From assembly GCA_033030425.1 (NCBI GenBank), contig JAUFSD010000013.1, positions 744,001 to 808,000 of the forward strand: 64,000 bases of DNA, read 5' to 3'. Every line of letters starts with the position of its first letter. Position 1 is the first letter of the stretch. Made by a program: the position numbers and the translations under genes. The stretch is from Verpa conica (taxonomy: Eukaryota > Ascomycota > Pezizomycetes > Pezizales > Morchellaceae). This document shows, one piece after another, positions 34,474 through 48,300 of this stretch. The notes beneath the pieces are model-generated. The model was not told the origin of the DNA. It searched no databases and was given only the letters and a program-made list of their open reading frames with translations.

Positions 34474-37400
34474 GCTATACTCATCTATTTCTATTGGCTG
34501 TAGAGAAAGCTAATGTCTTTCGTGAAATTCCCTAATGTAGGCACGTTTTAAAACTAAATAGACGCCTGGGTTAGGAATAAGGTCTCGTGAGGCCCCTAGT
34601 AGAGGTTAGTCCAATGCAGGATGAAGGCGGTAACCGCATGCAGCTGAGCCAACACAACCCATAACGGCTCATAATAAGTTATATCCTAAATAAGTACGAG
34701 CAAGACAACCCATGAAGGTAGCCACCACCAGACATAAGTGATGATCTACGCATAGCGTTTAAAACCGTGTATGTTAAATTGTTTGCCGGTTGATTGGTTG
34801 GTTGTGAGGACTGACATATAATTTTATGCAAACTATGACCAACCCCCCAATGCCCCGCGTTTGTAGATGCATATGTACCCCTCGAATGATGAGTGTACAT
34901 TTGCAGAATATCTTGCGATCTCCACAGGGGTACTAATCGTGTTTTGGTGGTCAAGTTATACACAGATGTAGCTAAGCTCTTTATGGAGCTTGGCGAGGGC
35001 GAGTGATGATGCATGACCTCAATAGTCTCACGAGTACAAGACATCATTGATACTTTCAGAAAGCTTGTCTAAAACGGTAAACTATGGATGTTATAAGACT
35101 TCAAAAGTCTCCAAGAGACACGATAAAGTGCAAAATATCGTTCATAACAGCGATCCTTTTAAACAAAGTATTTACAAGTGCAGATTTGCTTCCAAAAAAG
35201 GTGTCAAAGAACCCGATCTCAAGTGTGATTGTACTACATGTGGGGATGGATACCCTCGGGCTTGGCAGGCCGCCTAATTAACAACAATCTAGCCTCCTAA
35301 TTTGGAAATCATGTCACCAAGATACCCGTTAAAATTTTCACCGCTCGATGTAGCTGCATATGCATCATGCTGTACCCAGTACCCGGGACAGGTGGGTATA
35401 GTTTGGTTATCCTATCACAAAGAGCACTTGCACTGTACGAGAGCCCGATTAATTTTTCCAAGGAGCCGCGGTGTCCGGGGAAAGACTTTTCTTGTTTCCA
35501 ATTCTGGAGGGTCCTGTTTTCGTTTCGGCCAGACTTGAGCACACCGGTTGTATCGTGAATGTCTCTCCCTCGATCGACACCTCATCACGCACATAAGGCG
35601 GTACACAGTGTCGATCCGATTGATATGTGTGGATGCGATACGGTGTGAATTAGAATTGCGGGGTTTTCTGAGTGTTCAAATCTTGGAACTCAAGAAGCCC
35701 CCATTGCGCGAGTTTGACAGGTACTGATCCTATCGTGGTAAAGAAAAATAGGTATTCGTAACCTATTCCGGGAAGTACACGATCGAGATCGCTATAGACT
35801 TACAAAGAGAGAGAAAAATCTGCTCCACACGATATGCGTAGTCTTGTGACTCGTGGGGTACATGTAGCTATATGTAAGCAAAAAAATCTGCCCCCCACCT
35901 TCACCCCCCTTCACCCCCCTTTTTCTTAACGTCGTCATTCCTTCTAATATTGCGCTTTTGGACACCCAAGATTCGAGGCGTGTGGTAGCGAATTGAGGCA
36001 TTGCATACAACCGCGAGAGAACCCGGCGGTGGTGATTTACTCGATCCATGCGCGTAATGTCCAATGCACTCGACCAGTCGCATGCGGGAAAGCGTTGGTA
36101 CATGCGTTCCCTGCGTACTCATGTTGTCAGAACCAAAGTCGATCATGGGACCGGTTATTGGTATGTTAACCACTTAAGCTTTCCACAAGCGTTTGGACTG
36201 ACCTGCTCTGTCATTGTACTTTATCACTTCCCACAAATCACCCCTACCCCCAGTCATTTCAATACCCAGCCTTTCTAACCAATACACTACCCTTATTTCA
36301 CCATGCTTCTATACCAAAATTTCAACCCTACAACAAGGACCAGATGTGCATGAAATATTCGATCCCCACACACCTTAACAATCCCCAAGCTCTCTGCATA
36401 TTTCTCCAGATGAGGGGTGAAATCCTTATTGATCCACTCGGCTCATGAATCCCCCCCAATGATTGAACCGGAGCTCCAGGGGTTTATTGATATCAAGTTC
36501 GCCTAAAAACGTACCCTTTCTAAATCTGCTGTCAGTCCCTCTAATGCCCAGAAGTCTATCTCTATTCAATAAGTATGAGATACTTAGATGACCCGACGAG
36601 AAAAGTTCGGTCAGATCCTTAGTTTAGCCGTAGTAAAAAATTATAGCTCAGGAACCTTCGCTATCGCTTTAGTCATCCTACAATCCATACGGGAATCCTT
36701 ATGTAAGTTGTCGCGGTGTATCCCCCTCATCTTTTCTAAAACCTCCGAAGTCGACATCCATAAACCCCTGATACTCGGTTGGTAGGAATCAAACACCTCT
36801 GTTTAATCCTAGAAGGCTAAAATCGGTTTCAGCGAGACTGGAGGAGTTAAGCCATCTAGAATAATAACTTTTCGCTGCAATGGGATTAGAAACCCATATG
36901 CATTTAATCGGACTCTCAATATTAGAGTGCGGGTAGACCCGGTAAGTGTTCCTATAATTCTCCTAAGCTAGGGAAACTTAGAAGCCTAAAGCATTAGTAT
37001 CTTGGACAATTTTGAGGGGAATAAGCTTTATAAATCAAAGAAAACTTACTAGAGCTAAGAGACTAGAATTCCCTCCATATCGAAGGCAATTAAGTGTGCG
37101 ATATGACTTAGTATTAAAAGTAGTTTGTGTAAAATCCATTATTGCCTATGAATCAGTAGAAGATACCCCTAGAAACCGGCTAGAAATATTAGGTTAGGCT
37201 TATTGCCTATCAAAGCGGGATATCCTTTAAGATAATAATCAAGATAACAATCTTGACGTGGAATCGGTCGGTTTGATAATCTGAAGATACCACAAACCCA
37301 CTTCCGTGCTGTACATAAGATCAACCTTTTCACTTCTTTATAAAGTGACGTATGTGGTCAATTTTGTAAGACGATCTTCGTTTCTAAATGGCAGATCCCC

Positions 37401-40400
37401 CAATGTAGTTATTATACCCGTTTAACTTAAACTATAGAACTTGAGGAATTACTTACTGAATATACCTTGTATTATATTATATCTATTAATAATAGAAATA
37501 ATTCACCGTAATAAAGATCTTTTTTATTATAAATCCCTGACTCACAGAAGTTTTCAAGTAGCCCAGAGACTATCTTGTAATACAGCTGCATAGTTTTTCT
37601 AGATAAGGCCACTGCAGGATTTCATCCTTACTAAAGAAAGCATAGAAATAAAACCAGCCTCCGAGCAACTAGTATAAATAGAGCATTAGTGATAAGTTGG
37701 ACTTGGGTTCGGGTATAAGATAGGTGACACAGAAAGGGAATTAAGAAAACCATGAACCTTGAAAAGATATATGACTTAGATGCAGGAAGTATTCACAATA
37801 AACTCTGATAGCTTAAGTCTTACCTGTGAGAGTTGCCCTCTGGGTGGTTGTGCCACGTAATTAGTTACTAAAACCTCACGTATTAGATCCCGTTACATGA
37901 CAAAGTTGATATCAACCAAGCATCCCTCCAGAGAAATTCCCTTCCTTGCTTGCCAGGGCTTATGGAAGAGGTTAGTTAGTTCCTCTTTGTCTTCATCGAT
38001 CGTCCTCACTTCACACTACCAATTTAAACAGCCGCCGCCAAGAGGCGCCAAGGCCTATATGCCCCCACTGGTCAACACCTTTTGGTAGATGATTAGAAAA
38101 GGATGAGTTAACAGGGGTACTTTCTGACGTTGCTACTGGTTGTCATTTAATAAAGCTCCAGTAAAGGCCCACCCTTGTTTCCGATACTTCCTACCGGATG
38201 CTGTAGCGACGGGAAGGAAAATCCGCATATCATACCCGATATTCTAGCGACTGAGCCTATTCAGGTAATAAATCGCCTTGGAACGCTTATGGGAAAAAAG
38301 TTGCAGGGTCCGTGACCAATACGCAGCTCAAAAACATTTCTGTCTACCCCGGAATTCGTATTCTAGCCTTGTAGGTCATCAGATGTGTCCAAGGCATCGA
38401 GAAACCAGTATTGAGCGTGGAATTGTAGTGGGACCCTGTTGTCATCACAAGAGTAATATTTTAGATGGCGGGCGGCGATTTTTTGAGTAAGTCAGTCTGC
38501 TTTGTTGTGGGGGTGCGCAACTTTAACCACACCGAGATTCCCCGTACACATGAATGACAAAGCCAATAGCAAATAGTATCAGGCTGGCACGAGAATAAGC
38601 CGCAAAAGTCGTGTAGATATATCCATTGGGGTGCTGCAAAGAAAGAATTTCCTACCCCAAGGTCTCATAAAAAAGAAATGTCTTGCTCTCCTGCAATCGT
38701 AGCCTAGAGCTTCAATGATATCGCCAAGACAGGGATAAAATGTTTATCATGACGTCATAGAGTTACACGCAAAATGCTTCTCCCAAATCAACTCATCTCA
38801 ACTCCCAATCTCGCCCCCGCCACCGCACCGACAATGCACTATCAGTGAGCTTCGCGGTCACGAAGGGCTTTATCCAATATTCATTCTAGAAATTCTTGCC
38901 TACAGAAAAAATCAGATGAGAGACAGTCTCAGGCGTCCCGGGTCCCGGGAGATGTATGACGTTGATACTTGCTTTAACATTATGAGAATATCGCTCTGTG
39001 AGCCTTTAAGGCGCCAGACGCATCTAAGGTATGTTTCGGAGGGGCGTTAGGGTGGATGCAAGGTACAGATGTCTCTCGTCACCTTGCTCTAGAAACAAAA
39101 TATCAGCCTTCTAAGCAATTACGATTCTTTTCGTATTGATACAGGATCTAAGAGCAGCATAGCATAAGCTGATGCAATCGGAGTTTAAAAGGAGGCTTAA
39201 GCAATCTATATACACCCCTCGACGTCATCCATTTGCGATGAACCGGGGCAGTCAAACAGCTTGAAGCATACTTCGGTTCATAGAGATCCAGATCTTTGGA
39301 CGCCTCCACCAACAGGTGCCGGGCCCTCCACACGCGCTTAACACCTTTTTTTTCTTTTACCGCAAACAGTTTCACTCCTCGAAAGCGCCTACTGAACCGT
39401 AACATTTGTAATAGCAACAATATCTTCTCGTCATTCGTCATTGAGCAGCAGCATAGCACAACACAGCTTTTCTTTCTTTCCTTTTCCTTTTCCTTTTTCC
39501 CTCCTATTTTTCCATTCAATTTTCACCGCTAAATTTAGAAGACACATCATCAGATGAATTCCTCAGGGCCCGACACAACACCATTGGGACATGATGCAGC
39601 CCAGTTGACGGAGGCTTTGATGAGTCTGAGCTCCTGCAAAAGGACACTAGCTAACTCCGCCGCAATCCTTTGGAATAAGCATCGTAGGATTTTACCCCGC
39701 ATTAAGTCTCTTTACTATACTCAGAGAAGGAGCTCTAGAGACTCTTGTACACGATCCTAGCCTTCAATTCCGATCTTTATCTGGGCAACTAGGACTACTT
39801 TATCTCGCGTTCTATTTCCCCCCTACACGATAGCTTGATGTGGGCCTCTAGTCTACCCGGGGGGGCGCCCGGGATCCTCATCTTATCTGATCACTGTCTT
39901 TTCCACTCTCGTGGCTTTCTTTCCCTTTCCCCCTTCCCTCCCCCCCCGGTCCCCCCCGCGACCAGTTCGCAATCCATTAATTTCGTCTCCGTGCTCGGCC
40001 TACGCCGGGAGAAAAAAAATCCGATCGTGGGTAGGTAATCTAGTCCACGAGGACAGGTAAAGTGGAACCGAGAGAGTGCACCCACATACGTAGGGAACTA
40101 TCACAGAGGGGGTTACTGAGAAGCATGTGGGCCGTTACTGCTACCTGTAGATGAACTCCGCTCGCCCCTCTCGAGAGGAGGGCAGGCCCCCTTGATATTG
40201 TACCTGCCTTCCGGCCGTCTGTGCTCTTAGCTACACGTGCTAGGGTTCATGGGAGCGGGAGAGTACTCTATGATGTATGCCACAGGTACCAGGTAGCCGG
40301 GGAGGGGAGAAGTGGGGGAAAATGAAGGAATAATATTCCGCACGTATAGATACCTAGTTGGAGGAAAGGAGGAAAAAATCATCTAAAAAAACCGTGAGCC

Positions 40401-41645
40401 AAACACGTAGTTTAGCCCCCCCCCGCTTCGCGAGTCACAGCCGCTGAACAGCAGTGAACCTAGTACTAAATAAAATAACAACACAAACACCTAGCCCCCT
40501 AGCCACTGCGGTTTTTTCTTTTCTTTTCGCAAACAGGGGGAGGTGTACGTCAAAGGGGCTCATGGAACAGAACAACACACATGGTCTGGATATCATAATT
40601 TAAACTTTTGTTTTGTTTTGTTTTGTTTACCCCCCGTTTCTCTACATGCATCCAGTGCACCGCTCTTGTTAGGCGCCATGGCCAATGATGATGATAAAGA
40701 ACATACAATGATAAGTAGTTAGAAGTAAAAGTAGAAGAAATAAGAAGTCCGACCGAAGTGCTCATGTAGCTAAATAGATAGTACGCCCCACCCACACCAA
40801 CTGTCCGTCCCACCCGTTCCCACCCACCCCCCAGTTGAAAAGAATAAGAGAACGGAAAAACCTAAACCAGAAAAAAGGGGGAGAAGCCCGGAATAACAAC
40901 CAAAGCCAAAAGAACAGAAAAGCGCCGACCCACTCCGCCCTGCCCTGCCGCATCCGGGGACCCGCGAGGATAAAAAGTCTAAAAAGGATCCGCACTATAT
41001 ACCGCTACGAAAAAATAGAAAAAATGTAGCCTATAAGAAAAGAAGAGATAAGGTTTGTATAATGAACGACAAGAAGGTAGAATAAAAGAGCTGTAGGGGG
41101 TTTGGAGAAGAGAAAGCTATGCAACGTAAAAAAAAAAACCAACACAAAAACACCAAAGGAAATGAGATAAACAAATACAAGAAAAACAGATAAACTCCAG
41201 TAGATAGTATAATAAAAGACTTAACGATAAAAATCCCCCGCCAAAATAAGGGATGAAATTTATTTTGCCCGCTCCTCCCAATTCCACTTCGCACGTAGAT
41301 AGGATATGGGAGTCCCGGTTCGTATAGTGAATAGGATATAAAAAAAACCGTTGGTATCATCGTGACAGGTCGTAAGGGAGCAGACCATTCTCCAAATCCG
41401 CCATCTGGATAAGTGAGTGTGACCGAAGGGAAAGATATATCGCCCCACACACACTGTTGTCCGTATATCCAATAGTGGAATCGAAGTTGAGAAGCCTATA
41501 TGCTCGCCCCCATATGCTTGGCTCAAAAAATATCAAAAGACGACTTTTCCCAATCCAAAGCCAAAAAAACAAAAACAAAAGCAATCCTCCAAAAGACGCG
41601 CTGTGTATATAGGAAACTTTGCTGCAGGTTGAAAGATTGGCTTCT
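34474..41645. other. Gene-poor region (part 2)
   Basis: No gene is supported. 34.5-38.7 kb is TA-rich with a GC-balanced patch at 35.3-36.2 kb. A CRE palindrome TGACGTCA lies at 38750-38757. At 39470-39515 there is a CT-rich promoter-like tract followed by a 68-codon frame (39554-39760) with no recognisable domain. 40.0-41.6 kb is homopolymer-rich with a (TTTTG)n run at 40606-40628 and forms the SCOC gene's 3' side. Confidence 0.5.
40606..40628 (+). repeat. (TTTTG)n microsatellite
   Basis: Four TTTTG units plus a partial unit. Confidence 0.85.
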
Positions 41646-42337
41646 TTACTTTAACCGGCTACTGGAATTTCGATTTCTTCCGGAGTCTCCAGTGATTTTT
41701 GAGGTGGCCATTAATGAGCCAATATATCTGTAAATAATAATAATGTTAGTAAAATGTTTGGCCGTAGTTGAAACGCAGGTTTTGCTGGGCAAGGAGGGGT
41801 TTGGCGGTGGTCGTACTCTTGGAGAAAGCGATTCTCGCCTTCTAGTTTATCGTGCTCTTCCCTAACCTTGTCCACACGATCAAGAAGTGCCAGAAGACCA
41901 GACTGTAATGTTTTTGCTTGTCTAAAGATTGTTAGCCGAGCCGTTTCGATAATCATCACCAGAACTATAGTACAGGTAAAAAAGGCATAAGCAAGATGGG
42001 TTGCTCACTGTTCAAGCATAGCTTTTGCTTCCCGTCCAATTCGTTCCAGTTCCTCGCTGTTTCTTCGTGGGCTCATGCTCCTCGCATCATCCTCAGCATA
42101 CACTTCCCTTTCCACAACAGGTGATCTCCCTCTTTCTACCACATCTGGGTCCTCTCTTGATGCTACACGATCCTGACTTGATCTCATCACTTCGCGGTCT
42201 ATAGGGTCTTGATCGCCGTGGATAGAGTCTGGTGTTGAGGAAGATGAGGAGGTGGCTGATAGCGGCGGTGACTCCAGGACCTCAACGTGAGAACGCGAAG
42301 TAATTGAACGGTTATTTGGTGGTCTTGTGGAAGACAT
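41646..42337 (-). CDS. Short coiled-coil (SCOC-type) protein
   Basis: Related to SCOC/UNC-69, small coiled-coil proteins that work at the Golgi and in Arl-dependent trafficking and autophagy. Three exons on the minus strand: 42337-42009, 41921-41817, 41727-41646; 171 residues. Residues 1-95 are Ser/Arg-rich and disordered. The coiled coil starts near 100 (ERIGREAKAMLEQQAKTLQS) and carries the family core GLLALLDRVDKVREEHDKLE then GENRFLQEYIGSLMATSKI. That core matches the (E)N(x)LxxYIxxLM signature of human SCOC. The signature is split by intron 2, so no single open frame shows it. Both introns have good donors and are in phase. The gene stands alone in a gene-poor region. Family assignment fairly sure; cellular role inferred. 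Confidence 0.85.
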
Positions 42338-45300
42338 ACTAGTTTGTTATTGGTAGATATACCCACGGCCAAAAAAGATTAGAAGACTTCGAAGGGTAGT
42401 CGAGGTATGTCGAAAATCCAGTTTACTGTTACGTTGGAGGTGGTGGCGGTAGTGGTTGTAGTGGTGGTGGTAGTGCTGCTGAGCTGTATGTATGTAGAGG
42501 GGAGGCGGCAGGCAGGGCAAAGGTGACAACCAGACTACTCTAGAGCAAGGAATGTAAGGGAAGAAAGTCGGTTAAATTAAAAGAAAGATAATGTGACCAG
42601 TGCTTGTCCCTCAGTTTTATTATGTCTCTCCCTCTCCTTCTTTTAATAAAAAAGGGTGATTAAGAAGTAAAGATTTTCCGCTTTTCTTTTTAATTCGCTT
42701 TAATCTTTTTGCAGTTGTCTGGCACCGACGAGGGTTATGCGTGGGAAGAAGGGTATGGAAAGGAGGGGAGGGTGACAGCGAGACGGCAAGTAAGTTTCGA
42801 CGAGTACACACTCAGTAGCCCCAGTATGATATGTACTTTACCGGTATCGGCACCGCGGGACTGCAGTGTGTGGTACTGAAAATTGTGTGGAGCGTGGTGG
42901 AATGTACGTGAAAGTCGCCCAGGGTGGAGAGGCGTTCGTGTGGTGTGTGGGATATGTACGTATGTAGTAGTGCCCTCACGAGAAGAGAGGGAGGAAGGGA
43001 GGAGTGTGGAGGTGAGAAGTAGTTGTTGATACCTCCCTACTTACCTTACAACTCCTCTCCCTCGCTGCTATTCAGGCTTCTGCCTCCAGTGCCCCCGATC
43101 GCTGCACAAATTCCCTAGAGTAATGAATGGTATGTATTCGCACTCCAGCCTTTCCCACCCCCCCCGTGACTACTAGGGTCGTGAGATCACCCAACAACTA
43201 CGAAGAGTAAAAGACGCACTGCTGGTCTTCCAGGCTACCCAACTCTTCGTGATGGCCCCTTGCTCGACTGTTCAGCACAAACTGGTATTGTTCGGGTCTA
43301 ACACCCAGTTCGACTCATAAGTCACCAATAACACAGCCGCGCCCCTAGTATCATTATGATGACTTCTTACTACGAAAAAATATAAGTTGTATCTATGGTC
43401 TATGCAACGGGGCTGATGGTTTATTCTCGTGATCTTTTACTTCATTGCTGACATGAGTGAGTGAAAGAGGAGAGCAGAGCAGCTCAGCTGGCTCGTGGGG
43501 TAACTGGGCTGCTAAAAGCAGCAGCGCCGGGTGCGCGTGTCGTATCAATCATAACCGTCCTGCAAATTGATTTCTCCATGTTAACCTAGCCTCAATCGGA
43601 TCGCCCTTGCTAAAACAGCCACCCCTTTGCTCAAAAGAGAATTAACGGGGAAGGATCCGAAAAATTCGGAAAGTGAATCCAGTACCCATTGAAATTATAC
43701 TGTACGGTTTACGCTCGTTTCTCGGCTATATATACATATGACATATGTCACGGATGATATACAATGACGATTTCTGTCGGAGTTTTCATAGGAGAAGGGG
43801 AAGGAGCGACAGACGGCCGGTCATTGCGGTGAGTGGGGTGTAACGGAGGGCCGTTCTTCTAGAGTGGACAAGGAACGATTGATATTTGCAGTAATGATGG
43901 GAGGTGATTTGCAGAGGACTGATGGTGATCGGCACAGAGACGGGGTTTTGGGACCCGATGGATGCAGGCTCACAAAGCCAACGGACAGAGAAGCCCGAAA
44001 GAAAAAAGAACAGGCAAAAAAAGAAGCAGTGAATCGGTGCATTTAGAATCCTGCTGTAAGGCTACTGCAGTCGAGTTTCGCACGTATGTTCTGTGTATGT
44101 ACCGATACGTACACATCTCACGAAGTCCATGCTGGGGGGGGTTAGGGTACAAAAGCGAGCTGCTGGGACCCAGCCGAGTTGCAGAAAGTTTGCAAGGGAC
44201 CAGGATGTGAAACTTGGGATCAGCGAGAGAGAGAGGGCTATCCAGTGACGTTAGGGTGAGACTGTTTCCCGAAATGCAGCTGCAGTCACACCGTGAAACG
44301 CTATTCCCTGCCGAATACCGACGTTGGCCAAGACAGCCAAGCCAATGATACTTAGACAAATGGGGAATACCGAGGCGCAGGGTCAATAGTCCAAAAAAAA
44401 AAAACCGTTGACTACAAGGGAGGGACGCGGCGTCGTTGGTGGGATAAAAAGCCCACGACATTGTGGATGCAACCATGCTCCAGAAATATCACCGAGCTAT
44501 CTACATTTATATACCTGCCTGAACAAGCCACAGCTGCAGGTTCACGATTAGGGTTGGAATGGCGTTCCTAGAAGGGAGACAAGCAATGAATGCAATACTC
44601 ATGTGAAGGAAAGGGCTTGTGATAAGGTTCGGGAAACGGATTGTTTCGCACTGCGGCTCTACATGTACTTATACATGTGCACATATGAGTCCTAGTCCTG
44701 TGCTTGAAGTGAGTCTAAAAATATTCTTGTAATCGCCTCGGGTCATGCATGTCTATTACAGCACATCATTGACCTTGTACACATCAGCTTAGAGTACATG
44801 TTAGTGACTGAATTAACCGATTATTAACCCAAAGCAGATAGCAAAAGCACAAGGGTAACACGGTGCCACAACTGGTCGTCCAACACTTCAGGAGTGCGGC
44901 TGGGAGGGGTCGATGATAGCCCAACGTCATATCGTGATTCCCGAAACCACGACAACATCAGACTCTCTCCGAGACTGCCAGGTAATAGGTAGCTCTAGGT
45001 AACTCGACACGCAGCCAGCAGTTACAGCTCTGCTGTATCGCCACAAGCTTACCTAGGTAGTTTTTACTGCATATCTCCTAATCGGTATCTCTATCTGTTC
45101 CTGATCTCCCCATCCTGCGTTCGCGTAACATCTCAGCTCCATCTCCCGACGTGTTGTTTGTTTTGTCCACCATCTCTCGGCCCTAGACAGAGCTCCAGCT
45201 ACCCGAGTGCAACCCCCCTGCTGCCCCCTGCGCAACGTCAACTCCAGAAACAAAGGCCGGGTGACGACGATTACACTTCCTTCTACTGTCTAGCTACCCC

Positions 45301-45384
45301 ACACACATACACACACACCCCTTCCCTTCCTTTCCCCGCCAGCGAATCCCTCCAGCTGCATTGTTCTCGAATCCTTCCATCGAG
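42338..45384. other. Long divergent intergenic region between the SCOC-type gene and Ync13
   Basis: About 3 kb with GC-balanced, simple-sequence-rich stretches rather than the TA-rich decay seen elsewhere. It should hold both promoters, including a pyrimidine-rich Ync13 leader near 45290-45370. Open frames such as the minus-strand 43970-44476 are Ser/Leu/Cys-rich with no domain and look non-coding. Confidence 0.5.
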
Positions 45385-48300
45385 ATGTCCAATGCACAGC
45401 GTCGCCGGAGTAATCTCGGCTCCAACCGTTCCCGACAGTCCGTTCGCCAGTCCGTTTTGGTGACAACTGACGATGCCTATTCTTACGCTCTTCGTAGTGC
45501 ATACTTGCATTATCTTCTCCAACCTCGGCCCCGGAGGCAGATCCCAGCTCCTGCCGCACCGGCCATTCACCGATCCTCCACTAGCTTCCATGAGGTGATG
45601 CGTGACTTCTCGCATTCGGTGCGTGACTCCAAGAGTACCCGTTTCCCTAAAGACTTTCTGCCCAATCTACAAAAGAGGTTGGAGAGTGTATGGATGGGAA
45701 GGGATTACAATGTCGAATATAAGGATGCTGCCGTCAAACGCACCTTTGCAGCCTTCTACACGGCATTCAAAGAGCCCAGGTTTTACGAGCAAGTGGCTAA
45801 ATCACGACGGGCAGAAGATCTTGTTTTAATCTTTTATTCATCTGCTACCAAGGAGCTGCAGAAACTCAAAGCGGACGATTCGTGGAAATGGCTGGTGGAT
45901 CGTCATGTTGCCCTATTTGTCAGGCTTATGCATGCTGTTATCAAAGAGCTAGGGGGCCACCAAGAACTGAGTAGTAGGCTGGCGACTTTGGAATCAAAGT
46001 TATTGCAACACGATTCAAATCTATCAGATGAGACCAACAGACGCTCATTGACGTCTACTATTTTAGGCCCCCCGGCACCATTGACCTATAACGTTAACGA
46101 TATGCCAATGGTAAAAGTGGTCTCCAAAGTCTTCAACATACCGTTAGCAACCTGCCAACAAGATATCAATATGAACAAAGCAGCATGGACAGAGAAGGCA
46201 GCTCTGCAAGATTTGAAGTCGTACAGTAATTTTTTGAGTCTTGGTAACACAAGACGTACATTACGCAGTGACGACTTTGACACAGACGAGGCATGGGAAA
46301 CCTGGCGGAAATCAGAGGGCCCGGCACTCTCACAACTCATGTTAGCAATTGTCCAGTCTAACCCTGCCGAACTCTCAAAGACTACTTCGGGACAGCCATC
46401 CGGCGGAATCAGAAATTCCACTCCTTCTTCCTCAATTTCATATTCTATGCCAAGCGATCTAACTCGCCCCTCCTCCATTTCTACATCTGCCTCCGATGCC
46501 TCACTCTTCAGTTTCGACCAACCGGTTGATATGGAAGCGTTTGGTCTGACACCTGGTTCTCCGACAGATGCCACGCTGGACACACCATATACATATATTC
46601 CGCCAGACCCTAGAAGCTATTATCGTGCAGTAGTGGAGAAATGTTTTTCCTACGACTTGCATGATCCTGAACTTCAGCCTGTCGAACTCCCAGGTTCGGA
46701 AGATCCCGTGAGCCTGATATCAAAGTCGTCATTAGACCTTTTGGCCGAGTGTGGTTTGCGTTGGCGTGTCCCATTATTTTCCAGAATGATACTTTTTATG
46801 GATGTTATCCGTTCGAAATACCAGGATGGCGAAATCGACCTTTCCATTCTTGATACCGCTTTCATGTATGCCAAGAATGCCACGTTATTCGAGTGGCAGA
46901 CTTGGACAATGTCGGACCAGAATATGTTTCGCCAAATACTATCTTCTGTGCATGACACGTTACTTAGAGAACTTTATGAAGTCCTTCAACATGCATTTGA
47001 CGCTAAAGCAAGGCCTGTGGGGAGGGTGATGTGGATTTTGGATAAGCATATTTATGATGATCCATTATTTACTGTGAGCGACATGGAGAGCTATATTGAT
47101 CAATTGAAGGAAGGATTGAGAATCAAAGCTGGAGAGATCGTGGAGGAAATGATGCAAGAACTACCCCAAGATAGAAGCGAATTGGACCCGTTCCATGTTG
47201 TGGAACTCACACAAAAGGTTGTCAAATTGGCGGAAAAGATTAGTAAACGGTTTAAAGAACCCATTATGGGGTGAGTCTTATTGCCTATGCCGTGTAATCT
47301 CAGCTGGGTTTCATTTAGTGTCTGACATGATTTGCGCTAGGTCTGTCAATCCTATCATAATCTTTATCGAGATTGTATTTCCTAAGTTTGCTGTTGAGGC
47401 AAGGAATATAATCCTTGATATCATGCAAGTATACAAAGAGAAAAGCCAAGAAGTTGAGATTGAGGATGGCTTTGATCTCTATAAAGAACTTTCTGAGATC
47501 CGTCGGATATATAACGAGGCACATCCTAAGGAGCGCTTTCCAGTCCATTTCGAAGATTTCCTGGCGGATTTTGTTTGGCGCTGGATTAAGAATACAGACT
47601 CTAAGGTCATCGGTTGGGTCGACGAGGCGATTAAGCATGATGACTTCACAATTAAAATTCGTGAAGAAGAGGGGCGTGAACCGACAGATGATGAACGACA
47701 TACATTATCAGTACTAGATATATTCAGGTCCTTTAACCAAACGGTGGATTATATCAAAAAACTGGAGTGGGGTGATGAAGTACAGCGTGCCCGTTTCATG
47801 ACAGCCCTGTCGAAGACCCTTGGGAGTGGTATTGCAAGGTATTGTGAAGTGCTAGAGAAGCTTTTTACCTTTGAAATGGACAGGCAAACCCCAGAACAGG
47901 AGGCAGCAGCAAACCTAACTAGGCAGCAGAAATGGATGGCATTGGCTAGGGATGCATGGAGTAATACGGAAAAAATCGAGCCGTTCCAGTTTGCCCCAGA
48001 GGTATGCTTTGCCTTTATCCAATACATAATGACTAGATGAAAGTTGACGATTTCACTCATTAGTCCTGTGTGAAACTTAACGATATTGAGTTTGCAATCC
48101 TACAACTTGACAAATTAGAGCACTCTCTAGACGTTGATGGCGTTGCAGAAACCCTTGTGCGAGCCGCTCCTCCTCCTGGAAGAAAAACACTTAAGAACTA
48201 TGTTTTCACAATTAAGATTGTTGAAGCTGAAGATTTGAAAGCTATGGATATCAATGGCTTCAGTGACCCATACGTCGTGCTTGGGGATGAATACCAAAAA

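Noticed and set aside
35792..36173. Overlapping minus-strand frames of about 100 codons
   Set aside because: Composition is unremarkable, the frames end in polypurine repeats, and no domain or splice structure was found.
39554..39760. 68-codon frame after a CT-rich promoter-like tract
   Set aside because: I could not extend it with plausible introns or recognise a domain; a weak resemblance to DASH-type helices was not convincing.
43970..44476. 168-codon minus-strand frame
   Set aside because: Ser/Leu/Cys-rich, crosses a poly-A/T run and shows no conserved block.
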